The notes below the pieces were generated by a model. It was not told the origin of the DNA and made no database searches. It saw nothing but the letters and a program-made list of their open reading frames with translations. This document shows, piece by piece, positions 1 through 11,587 of a stretch of DNA of 56,525 nt (positions are counted from its first letter, which is position 1; each line of letters starts with the position of its first letter). Both the position numbers and the translations under genes were made by a program. The stretch spans positions 131,465 to 187,989 of the forward strand of contig NW_019775745.1 in assembly GCF_001039355.2 (NCBI RefSeq), in the 5' to 3' direction. This stretch comes from Lingula anatina. Its lineage: Eukaryota > Brachiopoda > Lingulata > Lingulida > Lingulidae.

Positions 1-456
1 TTTTTATATCTTTAAACATTATGTAATATTATTTTATGCACTGTCATCATTTTTCAAAAATTGAGACTTTCATCATGTGAATTTGAACTCTCATGGTCCT
101 TAAACTGTAATCTTATTGAAGGGGTGGATTGAGACCATCTTCTGGGTCTTCCGGAAGACGGTCAGATTATTAAGTTTATATTGACTGGTATTTATTTTTT
201 TTCTGTTGGAAGACCATAAAAATGGGGGATGGATCAACATAGATACTTTGGAATACTGTCAGAAAATATCTCTGGGTTCGCTCCTGTTATTGACCATGGT
301 ACCTGTTGTGCATGATTAGAATTCAGTGCTGACTGACAGTGCTATTATAAGCATTATTTATTATTGCATCAAAATTGACAAAATGACCTATTTTGCATCT
401 TTATTTTCTGTTTTTTGTCTGTACATTTGACAGCTTTGCTGCCTTGTTTTCATTTG
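1..456 (-). repeat. Interspersed repeat, inverted copy of 50.16-50.59 kb
   Basis: Read on the minus strand, this stretch matches 50,159-50,590 base for base over most of its length, including an embedded MITE with the same flanking duplication. Its inner edge (about 433-456) instead continues into sequence matching 51,803-51,826. It therefore looks like one copy of a longer repeat whose other parts are scattered around 50-52 kb. No coding capacity is seen. The copy is cut by the window edge. Confidence 0.85.
119..286. mobile_element. MITE, CAGGGGCGGA family, copy 1
   Basis: A short non-coding element with imperfect inverted ends (AAGGGGTGGA and, reverse-complemented, CAGGAGCGAA) flanked by a 6-bp direct repeat, TTATTG (113-118 and 287-292). 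The inside carries the family signature: a 'GACCRTCTTCTGGGTCTTCC' block near one end and a 'GGAAGACYRTC' block near the other. Five more copies are in this window. The termini recall hAT-type ends, but the duplication is 5-6 bp rather than the 8 bp usual for hAT, so the superfamily is left open. Confidence 0.75.
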
Positions 457-2012
457 ATTTTGGTATTAGCCCTCAACTGGCTGCGTACCGCAGAATTTAT
501 CAATAAGTTTTTACATCATCAGGAAGGGGCAATGGGCACGTGCCCTGCCCTCAGCTTCTGAGCTATCTTTTCTTGCCTTTTGAAAAGGGAACCTAACGAC
601 AAAAAGAAGCATTTTTCTGTCAAATTGGTATAGCGATATCGCCGTCGTCTCTTTGTAATTTTTCATACTGATGACTCCACTAAGAGCCTACATAATGTTG
701 TACCCTCTCTCTCTTACCAGTGCTGACATTGTACCGGAAGGACTTATTTTGTACTCGATGTTTTGGGACTATTGGTCAAACTTTGAACGAAGCTGTTTTT
801 TATATAAAAACTTAAGACCAATTACAAAAAATTTCAAAGGAATTCCTCATGCGTCCTCCCCTTTAACTTAATTAAAACAAAATACAGATATTTGATATCA
901 CTGATATCATTTAATAACAATTTTAAAGCCACAAGCACGGCGAAACGACTTGAAGAAGAATATAAATCACAAATTAAAACGACAAATACATTTTAAAGCT
1001 TACATCGTACCCAATTTAAACCACGTTTCCACTGTACTTCAGCATGTGAACATCATCGATCAAAATTTGTGAAAATTATCAATAGTACTAGAGGTACTTT
1101 TTCCTTTGCATTTCATCTGTTTTAAGTGCCAAATGTGTTTTTCTCTGTCATGATCAGTCTTGTGTTCGGAGATTTCTCCAAATTTGTTTACATCCTCGAA
1201 ATAATGTCATACACCTGTTACGGCAAAATGATTAATTCAACCTCTTTACAAAAACCCACATGCAATAATTTGCACTTCAAGGCATAAAATACCTCGATCA
1301 ATGTCAAAATTAATAACAAACAAAAATAGAAAAGTTATCGTAGAACCGAAAGAGTCACGTGCAGCCCCACAAATTTCTGTTTCATTGTCCATCATTTTGT
1401 TCCTTTTGTGAATTTTCGACTCTCCAATAGACGTTCGCCAAAGAACAATAAGTGTGCGAGTCAAAAATCAGTTTGTCTCAATACTGTTAGTCAATAGATA
1501 TAAAGGTTCCATCGGAATAGGGTTTAAAAGTCTAAGTGACATGGTCCGTAAGTAACCCTATGTCCAAGTCAACGGCTGCGAACATGAAATGGCGTCCAGC
1601 GCTTCCCGTGTTCCACATGAACATCAATGACTGGAGAAAGAGACACAGTTTGTACAGAGTTGGTTGGTTGATTGGTTCTTTGGTCATCATGCCATGGATC
1701 GTCGAGTAATATCTGGTTTAAAGAGAGATGAGACAAAGATTATATATTTAACGGTGTCTGTCATTATTTATGTAAGGGAGAACAAAAGGCTGAAAAATCA
1801 GGTTACAAAATTAATGGTTTTAAATCTGATTAGTCGGGTGTGAAATAAGTTTTTTAGGAAAAAAAAACGTTTTCCGGGGTATGCCACGTGTGTGTGTTTT
1901 TGTGGGTGAGAGAGAGAGAAAGAGAGAGAGTAACTTCAGCGATCTTGTGGGTATAACTTATAGATATTCCAGATAAAATACAATCTACTTACGTCATCGG
2001 TGTCGTGTGCTA
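457..2012. other. Intergenic stretch without a recognisable gene
   Basis: AT-rich sequence with only short chance reading frames. A GA-rich microsatellite lies at about 1909-1930. Minus-strand open stretches near 1246-1464 and 1560-1660 could hold a further exon of the neighbouring von Willebrand type D gene (there is a pyrimidine tract and CAG near 1655), but nothing in their translation supports it. Confidence 0.5.
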
Positions 2013-5000
2013 TTAGGGGAATCTCCTAAACGGAGCGGTCACCTGTGGCCACCTGTCAAGAATCACTACATCGTTCGCTGGATCTCTGTCCCAATCTCCA
2101 CATATCCCTGCTATCCTGGATTGCCAGATCGGAGGAATGTGAATCTGGAGACAGTGTCGGGCCACAAGTATATAAATGTCGAACAGGACGGGTGGCAGGA
2201 GTATGCAACGAACCTGAATGTACCAATCGCCGTCTTTCTCAATTATTGAGATGTTAAAACCGCTTCCCACGTACTTTACACCAGGTACCACAGTATCAGG
2301 ACCAAGACTTTCATAAAGGACCGCTATCGGACCAACTACATAATCATTTCCGACCTGCAATAATAATAAAATCCCGATAGTGTTATCTTCCATAAAAATA
2401 AACATAAAATTTATAACTAGAAAATGACTCAGATAGCGCAATTTCTGTCAAGACAAATAATAAAGTTATAACTGAATTATTAATTTTAATTAATTGAAAT
2501 TAACGGATCATCACCACATTTAAACATGTCTGTCTTCGTCCATGTCTGATTTTTTCCTGAAAATTTCATGAAATTGGCCAATTTCGTACCTATCCTGAAA
2601 AATTAATTTTAAATGATGAACTGATCAATGGATCCTATCATCAAATTCTGATAATTTTTCCTGGGCCCATTTGATACCTATCCTGTAAATTTATCATTAA
2701 TTATAATTCATAAACGGACCACCAAGATCTGTTTTAATTAGAATTATTCTCTTGTGCTATTTGTGACCTATCCTGAAAATTTCATCAAAATTTGTTTATT
2801 ACTTTTTGCGTTATGTATGTAAGTCAAACAAACAATAAAAAAGATCATTAAGCTGTTTAGATCTTGTTATCATTCCGGGAGTCGAAACTTATACATACAT
2901 GCGTTTCCTGGCGAATACGTGGCAGGAGAGTTACGGGAATACGAATAAAGGAAACCGGAGGAGACAGGATTGTGCCGGAACTGTAACGTCATGTGACGTC
3001 AAGTGGTGGAAGACGTGAAGCTGAGTGATCATTTTTAGCTGGAGGTGAATGGGAGTGAAGATGTGGGCTCAGAGAGAGAAAAAAAGGCGGTTTTACAACA
3101 ACACGGTACGATCACATTTTTTCTTTTGACGTTTTGGAGATATAAGGGTCGGAAAATTAGCACCATTGAGCATTGTTATGATGTACCTTTTGAAATAGCG
3201 CAATTTCGTAACCTTAAGTCAAATACAAAAAAAACAGACACCACTTCCAGTGTTGCGCTTGATATGCTCTACAAAACGCAACAAAGAGATGTCTATAGCT
3301 TTCACGATTCTAGAATAAGAAAAAGTATTTGGTGTAGGCAATAATGGCCACTTCCTTCCGGAAAATGCACCGAGTGACCTTTAAAAGTTCGGTCACATAC
3401 TTGTCCCGATAACTTTTCAGGGAAAAATGGAAATGATATGATGAAAATTACGGTCTTTACAGTGCGAACAAACATACAAACAAACATACATACATGTAAA
3501 CAAACAAGCAGGATGACCAACATACTTCGAAATAGAAATCTGGAGTAAAAAACAATAAACACATTCAATAACGGTAAAAAAACTCCTCCTCTGTAGGAGG
3601 TTATAATAAGTATACACTTGTTATCGTTATCAGTTTCTATTACCTGATATATATGGCAACCATATATACATCGAGTACAATTTTTTGTAGCTGAATTGCT
3701 CACGGGATACAAGTGATGTTCTTAACTTTGGAAGTAGTATATAAAGTGTCCTGAGAGAGAGAGAGAGAGAGAGAGCAGAGGAGGAAGAGAGAAGAGGAAG
3801 AGAAAACGTACCGTTATTCTGTACAGTCCATCTGGATTCGAAGTCTTTTTGTAGTCAACGATCACGAAGTAAGAAAAGATCTTGAATTTCACTGCTGACA
3901 GACGAGTCTTCGGGGTGTCATCAAAGAATTCTTGTCTTGTTATCACATACCAAAACCAGGTTATTATAGACTTTGCCATGATACCGTAAACGTTGGTCGG
4001 GGTGTTATATTTGAAGACTCTCCCATCACACGTAACATAGCGGACATCACCATGCGCATGGCATTCACAAGGGGGGATTGGCGCTGAAATGGACAGGGGC
4101 AACTTGAAAGATAAAGGAACACTAATTTGGATACGTTCCAGTGCCTCCATAATAGCTTCACCGTCAGCATTAAAGGGTCTCCTTAAAAGTGAATGATACG
4201 CAAGACAGTACATCAAAAGAGGAATTTGGAAAGTAAAAACTTCTGTATTGAAAAGCTATGGGATAAATGGTATGTAAGACAGCTAACGCAATCCAGATTT
4301 CCTGAAGTATATTATCTTTGTGCCTTTCGAGTTTCTTTGTTAAGGAGCTGTTGGTCAACTACCAGGTATTTAAATTGCATCAGCAATTAGTAAGCTTGGC
4401 TACTGATGATACTTAATTTGGAAGACTTTTGATACGATCTCTACCACTTGTGGCGGCATCACAGCTCTTGTCACCAAAGTTAGTCAGAAAGTCATGGAAG
4501 ACCGTCACAGACAAAGTAAGAAGATCGCCAGCAGGGGCGGATTTAGACCGTCTTCTGGGTCTTCCGGAAGACAGTTAGATTTTCATGTTTACATTGACAG
4601 GTATCTAATTTTTTTCTGTTGGAAGACGGTCAAAATTAGAGGATGAATTAACAAAGATAATTTGGAAGACTGTCAGTAAATAGCTCTGGATCCGCCCCTG
4701 CCAGATCCTTTTATTGTGCATCCCACGGCAACATACTTAGGCATAACGAAAATTGCCCAACTCCATTCAACATAATCTTCCCTAACTTCTCTGTATTCAG
4801 TATGTAGCTCAGCTGACTGTCGGAAACCCTTGGTTTGTATGTCGTCAAAGGTCCACGTGACCAAGATCTGTTGCTTCATTGTTGCATATTGAGATGAGGT
4901 TTTCTAAAACGCTTTTCTACGTATAAACTGTTTTCATACTATTTATAGGGTGGTTACGGATTGAGTCCTGGAGCTCGAGAAATGGAGTTTAACGTAATGG

Positions 5001-6864
5001 AGTTTAAATCATTTAAAATAAAATTTGTATGCAACATGTCGAATTTGTTTCGTTACAAGAAATACAGATTTACAAATTTTACGTAAAACACACTTTTGAG
5101 AACTAAAAATGTTTCCCTAATATTTCATTATATATACTGACTTGACATTTAATATGCAGCATTTCAGTTTCAAAGATATATCAAGGTAAAAATGCGTTCT
5201 TTTTTCAAAAAAAAAAAAAAGATCTCAGATAAGTAATCTGAATGGAGAAGTGTGTAGTCAGGTGTCTGTTGCACTGCTGCATTGTGTAATATGCAGTGAA
5301 TAAATTGGTTAGGGTTCCTTTGGGCTGGTCAAAGCTTGGCTGTGGGGAAGCATGGTTGTGTCAAAAAAGTGTCCATATGTCGGCAACTACTGCATAGAAG
5401 AATTTGAAATTTTGCAAGCAAGCGGTCGGTTTTGCAGTGGGTATATGAGTGAAGAGGTATTTTACCAAATTGTTCATCCGTGTGCCAGAATGGCGTGTAG
5501 AAGACAGACATTGCCAGACAGATTATCGTGCCACGCGGAGCGGTCCGCACAGTTGCCACACCCAAAGTATCGAAATCTTACCACCAGGGTACAGGACTCA
5601 CTGTCCTTCCGAATATTCTGCTGTAACTGAGCAAATACCACTCAGTTTGTTAAGGATGAGGGGCAAATTGTCACCCAAACGCGTTTTTATGGCCCTTAGC
5701 GACCCCAAACTGGTTTTACCAGGTTGGAATGCCAGAAGACCTCTGAGATAACCACTGTAAACAGCAAAACAGAGTCCTCTGTTTCTCCAATGAATTGGGG
5801 ACCATGAATTGGGTTTCTGGGTAGAACACTGAAACCGCGTGGCTTTCTTTATTGAGGTCAGATTTTACCTGTACCGTTCAACTAGTCAAAAAGGAGTTGG
5901 AGGACAAGCCTACGACGAAGAGTGTGCCGCGTCTAAAGTGACTAGGGCCATTGACAGCGTCAGCATTTTGGGTGGATACCACACTAGTGCCAAAACACCA
6001 GGCAGTCAGCGATGAAGACCTGAACCAGATCAAATAAAAGAATTATCTGGGAACCACTTGACTGTCATTTGACAGGGGGCAACTTAGGAACAATTTTAGG
6101 TTGAAGATAAGATTGCCGGTTCACATAGAGCACTTTTAACAGCAGATAACTTACAGAAGCAAGGGAATGTGTAGCTACTTTGGTCATCAAAATCGCCACA
6201 TTTGAACCACATAGACAACAAGTGGGTAGGTCATAACTCGCCAAATCAACGGCCTAAATGTCTTACAATTGAACCAAACTGGGCAAGTTTTGTCCGTTGC
6301 CCGGAATTTTATTTCAGACTATAAACTCTAAAAACCTATCCCAAGGAATGCCCTGCCGCTTGAGAGCTCTGGTAGCAGCCAGATGAAATCAGGCGTAACA
6401 GGAGATCCAAAATATTGTTTTTAATGGTTGTCGTACGACTTAGAATACACAATTTATTTTGTTTGCTTCTCTGGCGAATTCAATTAATGAACTGATGTCA
6501 TAATGACATCAAAGAGATAATAAAAAAATTATCTTAACACTTATCTTTTTTATTTCTAATTTTTAAGTGTCAGATAAACAAACAAAAGCTAAATAACATT
6601 TTTGCCAACACATATGTTAAAATCATTAACGATAAATCTTCGTTTTCATATTTGGTCACATCTTAGTAAAAAATGTAACTTACGTATTGGACCGGGGGGC
6701 AGTGGCTCCTGATCCTCGGCTGGAAGGTTAGCCACGTCAGCCGTAGCATCGTCTCTTTGAGCCTCTTCCTCCGGAGTAAAGGGGATGGGACCCGCTCCAG
6801 TAACGGATGTCACCGTTGTCAAAGCAATGATCAGAAGCACGGTCACGCCTCTTTGTCCTGTCAT
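2013..6864 (-). CDS. Secreted von Willebrand factor type D domain protein (multi-exon, incomplete model)
   Basis: Exons, 5' to 3' on the minus strand: 6684-6864 (ATG at 6862-6864), about 4737-4867, 3812-4181, and 2013-2354 with a stop at 2013-2015. Exon 1 encodes a signal peptide (MTGQRG, then a VLLIIALTTVTSVTG core) and a short acidic, proline-rich stretch. Exon 3 opens a VWD domain: CECHAHGDVRYVTCDG, then FKY. Exon 4 closes it with GICGDWDRDPANDVV, matching the family's 'GLCGNFNGDP' calcium-site region. Phases agree between exons 2, 3 and 4 (2, then 0). Exon 1 ends in phase 1 and exon 2 starts in phase 0, so a small exon is missing or exon 1 belongs elsewhere. A good donor (GTAAGT) lies about 20 nt past the stop, so the 3' end is uncertain. 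Only one VWD is seen and no mucin-type or TIL/C8 module. The ligand is unknown. Confidence 0.6.
2500..2830. repeat. Degenerate tandem repeat in a VWD-gene intron
   Basis: The phrase 'acctatcctgaaaatttcat' recurs three or four times at roughly 100-bp spacing (around 2555, 2588, 2675 and 2767), each with similar AT-rich surroundings. This looks like an old, diverged tandem array or clustered copies of one interspersed repeat. It lies in the intron between the exons at 2354 and 3812. Confidence 0.5.
3752..3774. repeat. (GA)n microsatellite
   Basis: An uninterrupted GA run in the VWD-gene intron, 38 nt beyond the exon-3 splice donor at 3812, followed by a purine-rich stretch to about 3805. On the gene's strand this is a pyrimidine-rich TC tract just downstream of the donor. 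Confidence 0.9.
4532..4700. mobile_element. MITE, CAGGGGCGGA family, copy 2
   Basis: Inverted ends CAGGGGCGGATT and GGATCCGCCCCTG with the family's internal GACCGTCTTCTGGGTCTTCC block. It lies in the VWD-gene intron, about 36 bp beyond the exon-2 donor at 4737. The flanks share only CCAG, so the duplication is not clean. This is the copy closest to a consensus in the window. Confidence 0.75.
5640..6425 (+). pseudogene. Decayed Tc1-like transposase region
   Basis: Around 6118-6240 the plus strand reads, with frameshifts and a stop, as the end of a Tc1-type catalytic core: LQKQGNV, then WSSKSPHLNHIDNKW, matching the family's 'WPxxSPDLNPIExxW' motif. Downstream a piece reads like the RALVAA terminal motif. 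The upstream half (5720-5890) shares a block with 8496-8640. No open frame or inverted ends survive. It lies in the first large intron of the VWD gene model. Confidence 0.55.
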
Positions 6865-6949
6865 CTTCAATAGAGTCCCCTTTCTTGTCCAATGTGTAGC
6901 AGACTAGAAGGAGAAGGGGAAACTGCGACGTTCTTTCCTCCGTTCTTTC

Positions 6950-6959
6950 TATTTATACA
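6950..6959 (-). promoter_or_regulatory. Possible TATA box of the VWD-domain gene
   Basis: Read on the minus strand this is TGTATAAATA, 86-97 nt upstream of the signal-peptide ATG at 6864. That spacing fits a TATA box with a short leader. No transcript data support it, and AT-rich DNA gives such matches by chance. Confidence 0.35.
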
Positions 6960-8495
6960 ATTTTTAAAGGTGGGCACGCAGCAATTGTCCACGTGAGAAA
7001 ACAGAGAGTGCGCATGTGCGTTCTATCAATGTGCGTAGGTTGATGCAGAGGAGTCGTGTCAGAAATAAAAATTTAAGAATAAAGAAACAAAAAGGAGAGA
7101 GAGAGAAAGAAGAAATTCAATTTAATATCTCTCTGACTCAATTTGTACTGTAAATTTCAAAGCATGATTTGGTGGTGTTTGTCATTTCGCTGCAGGCAGG
7201 TGAGATTTTTGCAAACACTGTTAAATAATCGAGTGCAGTGTATATGTTTCATATTTTGATATTAAAATACATTTTAAGTCGTGATTTGGTCATTCACTAC
7301 AAAACTAACCTAGACGTTAAAGAAACCTTTGATCAATAGAGCAACGATGTACACTGTGACGTCATTGTGGAGCAGACCTGGGGGAAATTACTTTATATCT
7401 ATGTTATAGCGGTGATCGAATTTGCAAGTCAACCCCAATTGATAACGCAATTTCTTTGAGCTAGCTCATCCCCCATTCATTTTCTTTTTCTATCAACCAG
7501 TTTTAATGCCTCACAATTTTATGAGTCTATAGCTCATCCAAGAATATTTTTGTTGAAGACCACCGCGACACCCTTCTCGTTAATTGAGTAACAGGTAATT
7601 AAAAGATGTGGATTTCTGGGACGAATTAGTCTGTCAAATGAAAAATTCACTAACAAAATAAAATTAATGTGGTGGTGTGGGGACCGGTGGTGTTTACGTA
7701 TGTATAACTATAATTAAGTAATTATCCAACATTTTAATTAGCTAAATAATTTATCGCCTTGGTATTGAAAGTGAGAAAGGTTTGTTTATGTCTTGCGTAA
7801 GGCAAAATAATACAAATCTAGCCTACCCTAAATCAATGAATTCTCAGGCCATTTCTAATAGAGTGTGGGACAACGATTACTACAAATTCGTCTAAACTTC
7901 CAGGGGTATTTGATGTATAAGATTCCATTAACTGGCCATTTAATTTTCAAAGCGTTTTTCTCCTTCGATATGCATTTACAATGCCTTTTTTACTTATGGG
8001 GGTACAATGAGTTATAATCTACAAACTGAATGTTTTAGCAGGCATCAGACAAAAAGGGAGGACAATACAAAGTGTTCATATTTTGTCCCCGTCCACTTTC
8101 ATAACGTTATCAGCAAACCCTGAGTAATGATGGCACGTTGCTATCCCCCCCCCCCTCCAAAGAGACTTAAGAAAATCTTTGACTCATCCACTAAAACCTA
8201 GAAGTCTTTCTTAATTAAACCACAAGGAACCTTAATGTCTGAAATATTTAGTATTTTTGAAGACATTCTAGCTTAATTAATGCGGGTTTCAGCTGTCTTA
8301 AGCAGAAAATTTTGCGTGGTTAGATTACGTAAGACTTATTTTTTCTATCTTATTACTTTAAGGTATATTCCACACTGTGTATGCATGTCATCTTATCATT
8401 CACATGTTCAGTTCGAGTTACAGTTATATGATAACCCATCTTCCTCTTTACGATATAAATCTTATAAAATGTCATAGTTAAAAAGGATTAAAAGA

Positions 8496-8770
8496 GAAGT
8501 TGGAATACCAGACGACCTCTGAAGAAACCCATGTAAACAGCAAAACATCGTTGTCTGTTTCTGTAATGAACTGAAACCGCGTGACTTTCTTTATTGGGGT
8601 CAAATTTCACCTGTACCGCTTAAGTGATCAAATTAGAGTTTCCAGACATCCTAGAGGCCAGACATCAGACAAGACCTATATCCCAAAACCGACTGAGAGC
8701 CCTGGTAGCAGCATGATGATGTCAGACGCACCAGCGACCGTTGCTGTGACTAGAGACTGACACGAGTGTC
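8496..8770 (+). repeat. Fragment of the same decayed element as 5.7-6.4 kb
   Basis: The block from 'ttggaataccagacgacctc' through 'aaaccgcgtgactttcttta' matches 5723-5855 apart from small gaps. It then runs into 'ctgagagccctggtagcagc', which matches the end of the 5.7-6.4 kb pseudogene. It looks like a second, internally deleted copy of that Tc1-like element. Confidence 0.55.
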
Positions 8771-9304
8771 CTTTGTGGGGCATGCAATTCTTTTACAGGT
8801 GATAATTTGGAAAATATAGAGATTCAAACTGTTTCACGGTGTTGTCTTAGCTATACAAAGACGCGCGTTGCTAGTTTCTTATTTGCCCTGGCGTACGTAG
8901 CTTTCCCCATCCTCAGTCACTCCGTTATGATTCATGGGTACCAAAATCTGTTTTCAGCTGCCATATGTTGTCATTTCTCTTTTTATCAGTGTATTCCGTT
9001 TCGTCTGAAGATTTTAATTAGTGTCTAGGAGCTCAAGTAATATATGGTGGAAAAAGCAAAGACGTCGCATATTTGATGAAGTGTTTGAGCCAGCTGAAAG
9101 CATTTCTTTGCCGCAAACCTTGAACATAAATCCTTCATAAATATTAAATCACTTTTCCTACTTTCTATCAAATTCAAGATTAAATGTATCTTACGTGTCA
9201 AATGGAACGCTGTATTCATGGAAAATCAACGTTTTATCTTCATTTAAATCACGTTTCTGACATCATTCAAGTGATTTAAAAGCAACATTATATTATCTAC
9301 TGTT

Positions 9305-9584
9305 AATAACATGGACATTTAGACAATTTGGTTACTACTGAAGTCCCACACTGAAAATGCCAGTATATGAAAGATAAAAATTTCACAAAAATGTACAACA
9401 AAAAAAAAACCAATTAGACTGCTTTTCCAACTCTTTTACAGTTGGAAATTCAGAGAATGTGACTTGCAAACGTTTTCAAGCCCATTGAAGTTCAGAGTCA
9501 CACCTTGAAAATGCCAATATGTAAAAAAAAAAGATAACTGTACTGAAATGAGTTAATTTCCATTTTCAACACAATTTTTACATA
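9305..9584 (+). repeat. Composite repeat R1, copy a, left part
   Basis: Matches 51,188-51,340 (for example the shared 'ccaattagactgcttttcca' and 'acatggacat' blocks). The copy continues at 10,893-11,243 and 11,588-11,870. It was split first or later by a Tc1-like element (9585-10890) and by a TTAA-flanked MITE (11248-11583). No protein is encoded. Confidence 0.7.
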
Positions 9585-10890
9585 CACTGATGCTCATAAG
9601 TTAAGCAACACTTTCTTATTTCTCGAGTTTCTCAGCAACCAAAATTTTTATTGAGGCAAAATTTATACAATAGCTAGACATTTCTCTTGTTTTTACTTTG
9701 ACTTACTGGACCTCGACATTAGAGTACTATTTACTGTTGGACACGATAGAATATGCAATGGGGGTCCCACTTGCGAAAAACACAGTTTGGTCATGCCATG
9801 AGGAGCTTCCAGTTTGGCTAGTTTCATGGGCACAATTTGTTATTTTGGACCAACCAATGGTTAAAAGAGGACTCAACGAGGTAATCAGATGGCAAATAAT
9901 GGGAAGCCATCGTGCTGGGGTGCCAAAGAGACAGATTGCAAGGCAACAAAAAAGTAGCACCAAGTCAAGTGTCCAAGCTGGTAGCAAAATGGCGCCAAAC
10001 TCATCATGTATTGGACAAGCCTCTTTCTGGTAGAATAATATTAACCGACGCAAGAGATATCTGGTTCGATTATGCCACCAGGACCAGTTCATATCAGCCA
10101 AACAATGAAAAATTGCCACCGTACGTCATTCAAGGGAGGTGCCCTGGTCAACAATACAGAGACGAAATACCATTGGGGTGCATACAATCACACATTCAAG
10201 CAAATACAGAGAGAAAAATCATTTTGGAGCAGGACAATGCGCCCATCCAGAAAGCATGGTCCGTGCAAGACGCGCTGCAACAGCGCGGTATCCCACATTT
10301 GGATTGGCCTGCATAACAATTCTCAATGTAATAGAACATGCTTAGGATATGATTGACAGGGCAGTAAACGAGAGACAACCTCCAGTTAGAAACATAAGAG
10401 AGATCCAGCAGGCAGTAAATGAAGAATGGAACGGCTCTCAAAGCAAGATTGGCAGAATTTGATGGCAAGTTGCAGGAGACAATGTGAAGCTGTTGTTCAA
10501 AACAAGGGAAGGCACACCCGATATTTATTGCATAATAGACGATTAATCATCTATTATCTACAGTCTTCTTTTATTAAAACTAATTCTTAGATGATCGAAC
10601 TTTATTTTTTCATAATAAGCTGTTTTAATCAGCACGTACTTTTTGTTGTGTGAGCATACTTTTTTGACACATGGTTTGGCATATTTTAGTACCGTTTGGT
10701 TAATAAAGTTATTTTGATTATTACAATAAGCTATGTTGTGTATATATTTAACAGAAATATTCAACTTGAATAAGTTATTTATAAAATATGAAAGAAATAT
10801 GCATAACCCCATCAACAAATGAAATTATAATCATGATAGAAGAAAATTTTTGAAAAAATCGGGGTGTTGCTTAACTTATGAGCATCAGTG
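9585..10890 (+). mobile_element. Tc1/mariner-type transposon with perfect 27-bp inverted ends
   Basis: The left end CACTGATGCTCATAAGTTAA (first 20 of 27 nt) is the exact reverse complement of the right end at 10,864-10,890, and TA dinucleotides flank both sides (9583-9584 and 10891-10892), the target duplication of this superfamily. The element is 1,306 bp. Its transposase is broken (see the separate entry), so it is non-autonomous now. The perfect ends and clean TA suggest a fairly recent insertion. It sits inside repeat copy R1a. Confidence 0.92.
9845..10480 (+). pseudogene. Internally deleted, frameshifted Tc1-like transposase
   Basis: Three reading frames in turn carry recognisable pieces. 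The first is a helix-turn-helix stretch (EVIRWQIMGSHRAG, then KRQIARQ) at about 9874-9950. The second continues with SKLVAKWRQTHHVLDKPLSG at about 9967-10035. The last acidic block, EQDNAPIQKAWSVQDALQQ then GIPHLDWPA, lies at about 10,228-10,314, followed in another frame by the family's basic C-terminal region (DRAVNERQPP, NIREIQQAVNEEW) to about 10,425. Roughly the middle third, including the first catalytic Asp region, is missing, and stops and frameshifts separate the parts. No active transposase can be made from this copy. Confidence 0.8.
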
Positions 10891-10892
10891 TA

Positions 10893-11243
10893 AAACAAAA
10901 TCATCAATTTACTGTTTCTTTTATGATCAACTGAGAAAATGTTAAACATAGGAAAATTTCAATAGAACAATTTTAAATGTCCAATTTGCTCCATTCTGAG
11001 ATTCTGCACATAGTAAAAGATTGACAAACCACAATGATATGGGTTTATTTACATTTTTGACACTTTATTACACAATACACGATTACAGATGTTCTATCAT
11101 TTTTATATAATCAACTAACAATATTGTAAAGATGCAGAAAATGTCAAAAGAACACGTATCTAATTACTTCAATTATAAGACTGTTAACATGCCTAATAAT
11201 TCAATGTGAGGAAAAAACCACTTATATACAAAAAAGGCATAAC
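10893..11243 (+). repeat. Composite repeat R1, copy a, middle part
   Basis: Continues the R1 copy after the Tc1-like insertion. The run from about 11,010 to 11,215 aligns with 51,945-52,140: shared 'tttattacacaatacacgat', 'tttatataatcaactaacaa' and 'aagactgttaacatgcctaa'-like blocks, allowing point differences. Confidence 0.7.
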
Positions 11244-11247
11244 TTAA

Positions 11248-11583
11248 AGGGATAATAACTCTTCGTTTCTGCCAAAAAATGAATTTTCCTGGAGTAAACA
11301 ACAATTTTCTCATACTTACCAATGGTTAATGAATCCGTTTTTACATTCAAAGTTAGTCCCTGGTTTTTTCTAAAAAGTTTGGTTTTTTGATAAAATCTCT
11401 TAAGAGGTTTTAACAGAGTATAGCCATCAGTGGAGGTCATGTGATCTAAAGACAAGCTCAGATTTAAGAATAATAGCTATAACTGCCATTCTTGTGGTAA
11501 AACAGAATATATTATATATCTGTGAGTTATACACAATGTTTTTATTGTGAAATATAGATCTTATACGAAGAGTTATTATCCCT
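11248..11583. mobile_element. TTAA-flanked MITE (piggyBac-like), copy 1
   Basis: The terminal inverted repeat AGGGATAATAACTCTTCGT (left) is matched by ACGAAGAGTTATTATCCCT (right). TTAA flanks both ends (11244-11247 and 11584-11587). The sister repeat at 51.2-52.6 kb has a single TTAA (about 52,164-52,167) at the matching place, which gives the empty site. TTAA-specific insertion is the hallmark of the piggyBac superfamily. The element is 336 bp with no transposase. Diverged copies are at 31.0-31.3 kb and 56.07-56.39 kb. Confidence 0.85.
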
Positions 11584-11587
11584 TTAA

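Larger units (their letters stand above)
6865..9300. other. Intergenic region upstream of the VWD gene
   Basis: Contains the presumed promoter side of the VWD-type gene. A TATA-like 'tatttataca' at 6950-6959 (minus reading TGTATAAATA) lies about 85 bp above the ATG, a good position for a core promoter. The rest is AT-rich, with a C-run at about 8146-8156 and a repeat fragment at 8496-8770. Short frames near 8280 and 8807 have no recognisable protein. Confidence 0.5.

Noticed and set aside
2007-2257. Two plus-strand open frames
   Set aside because: They are shadows of the minus-strand VWD exon, which carries the GICGDWDRDP motif.
9727-10119. 130-codon minus-strand open frame
   Set aside because: It is antisense to the Tc1-like transposase remnant, whose motifs are on the plus strand.
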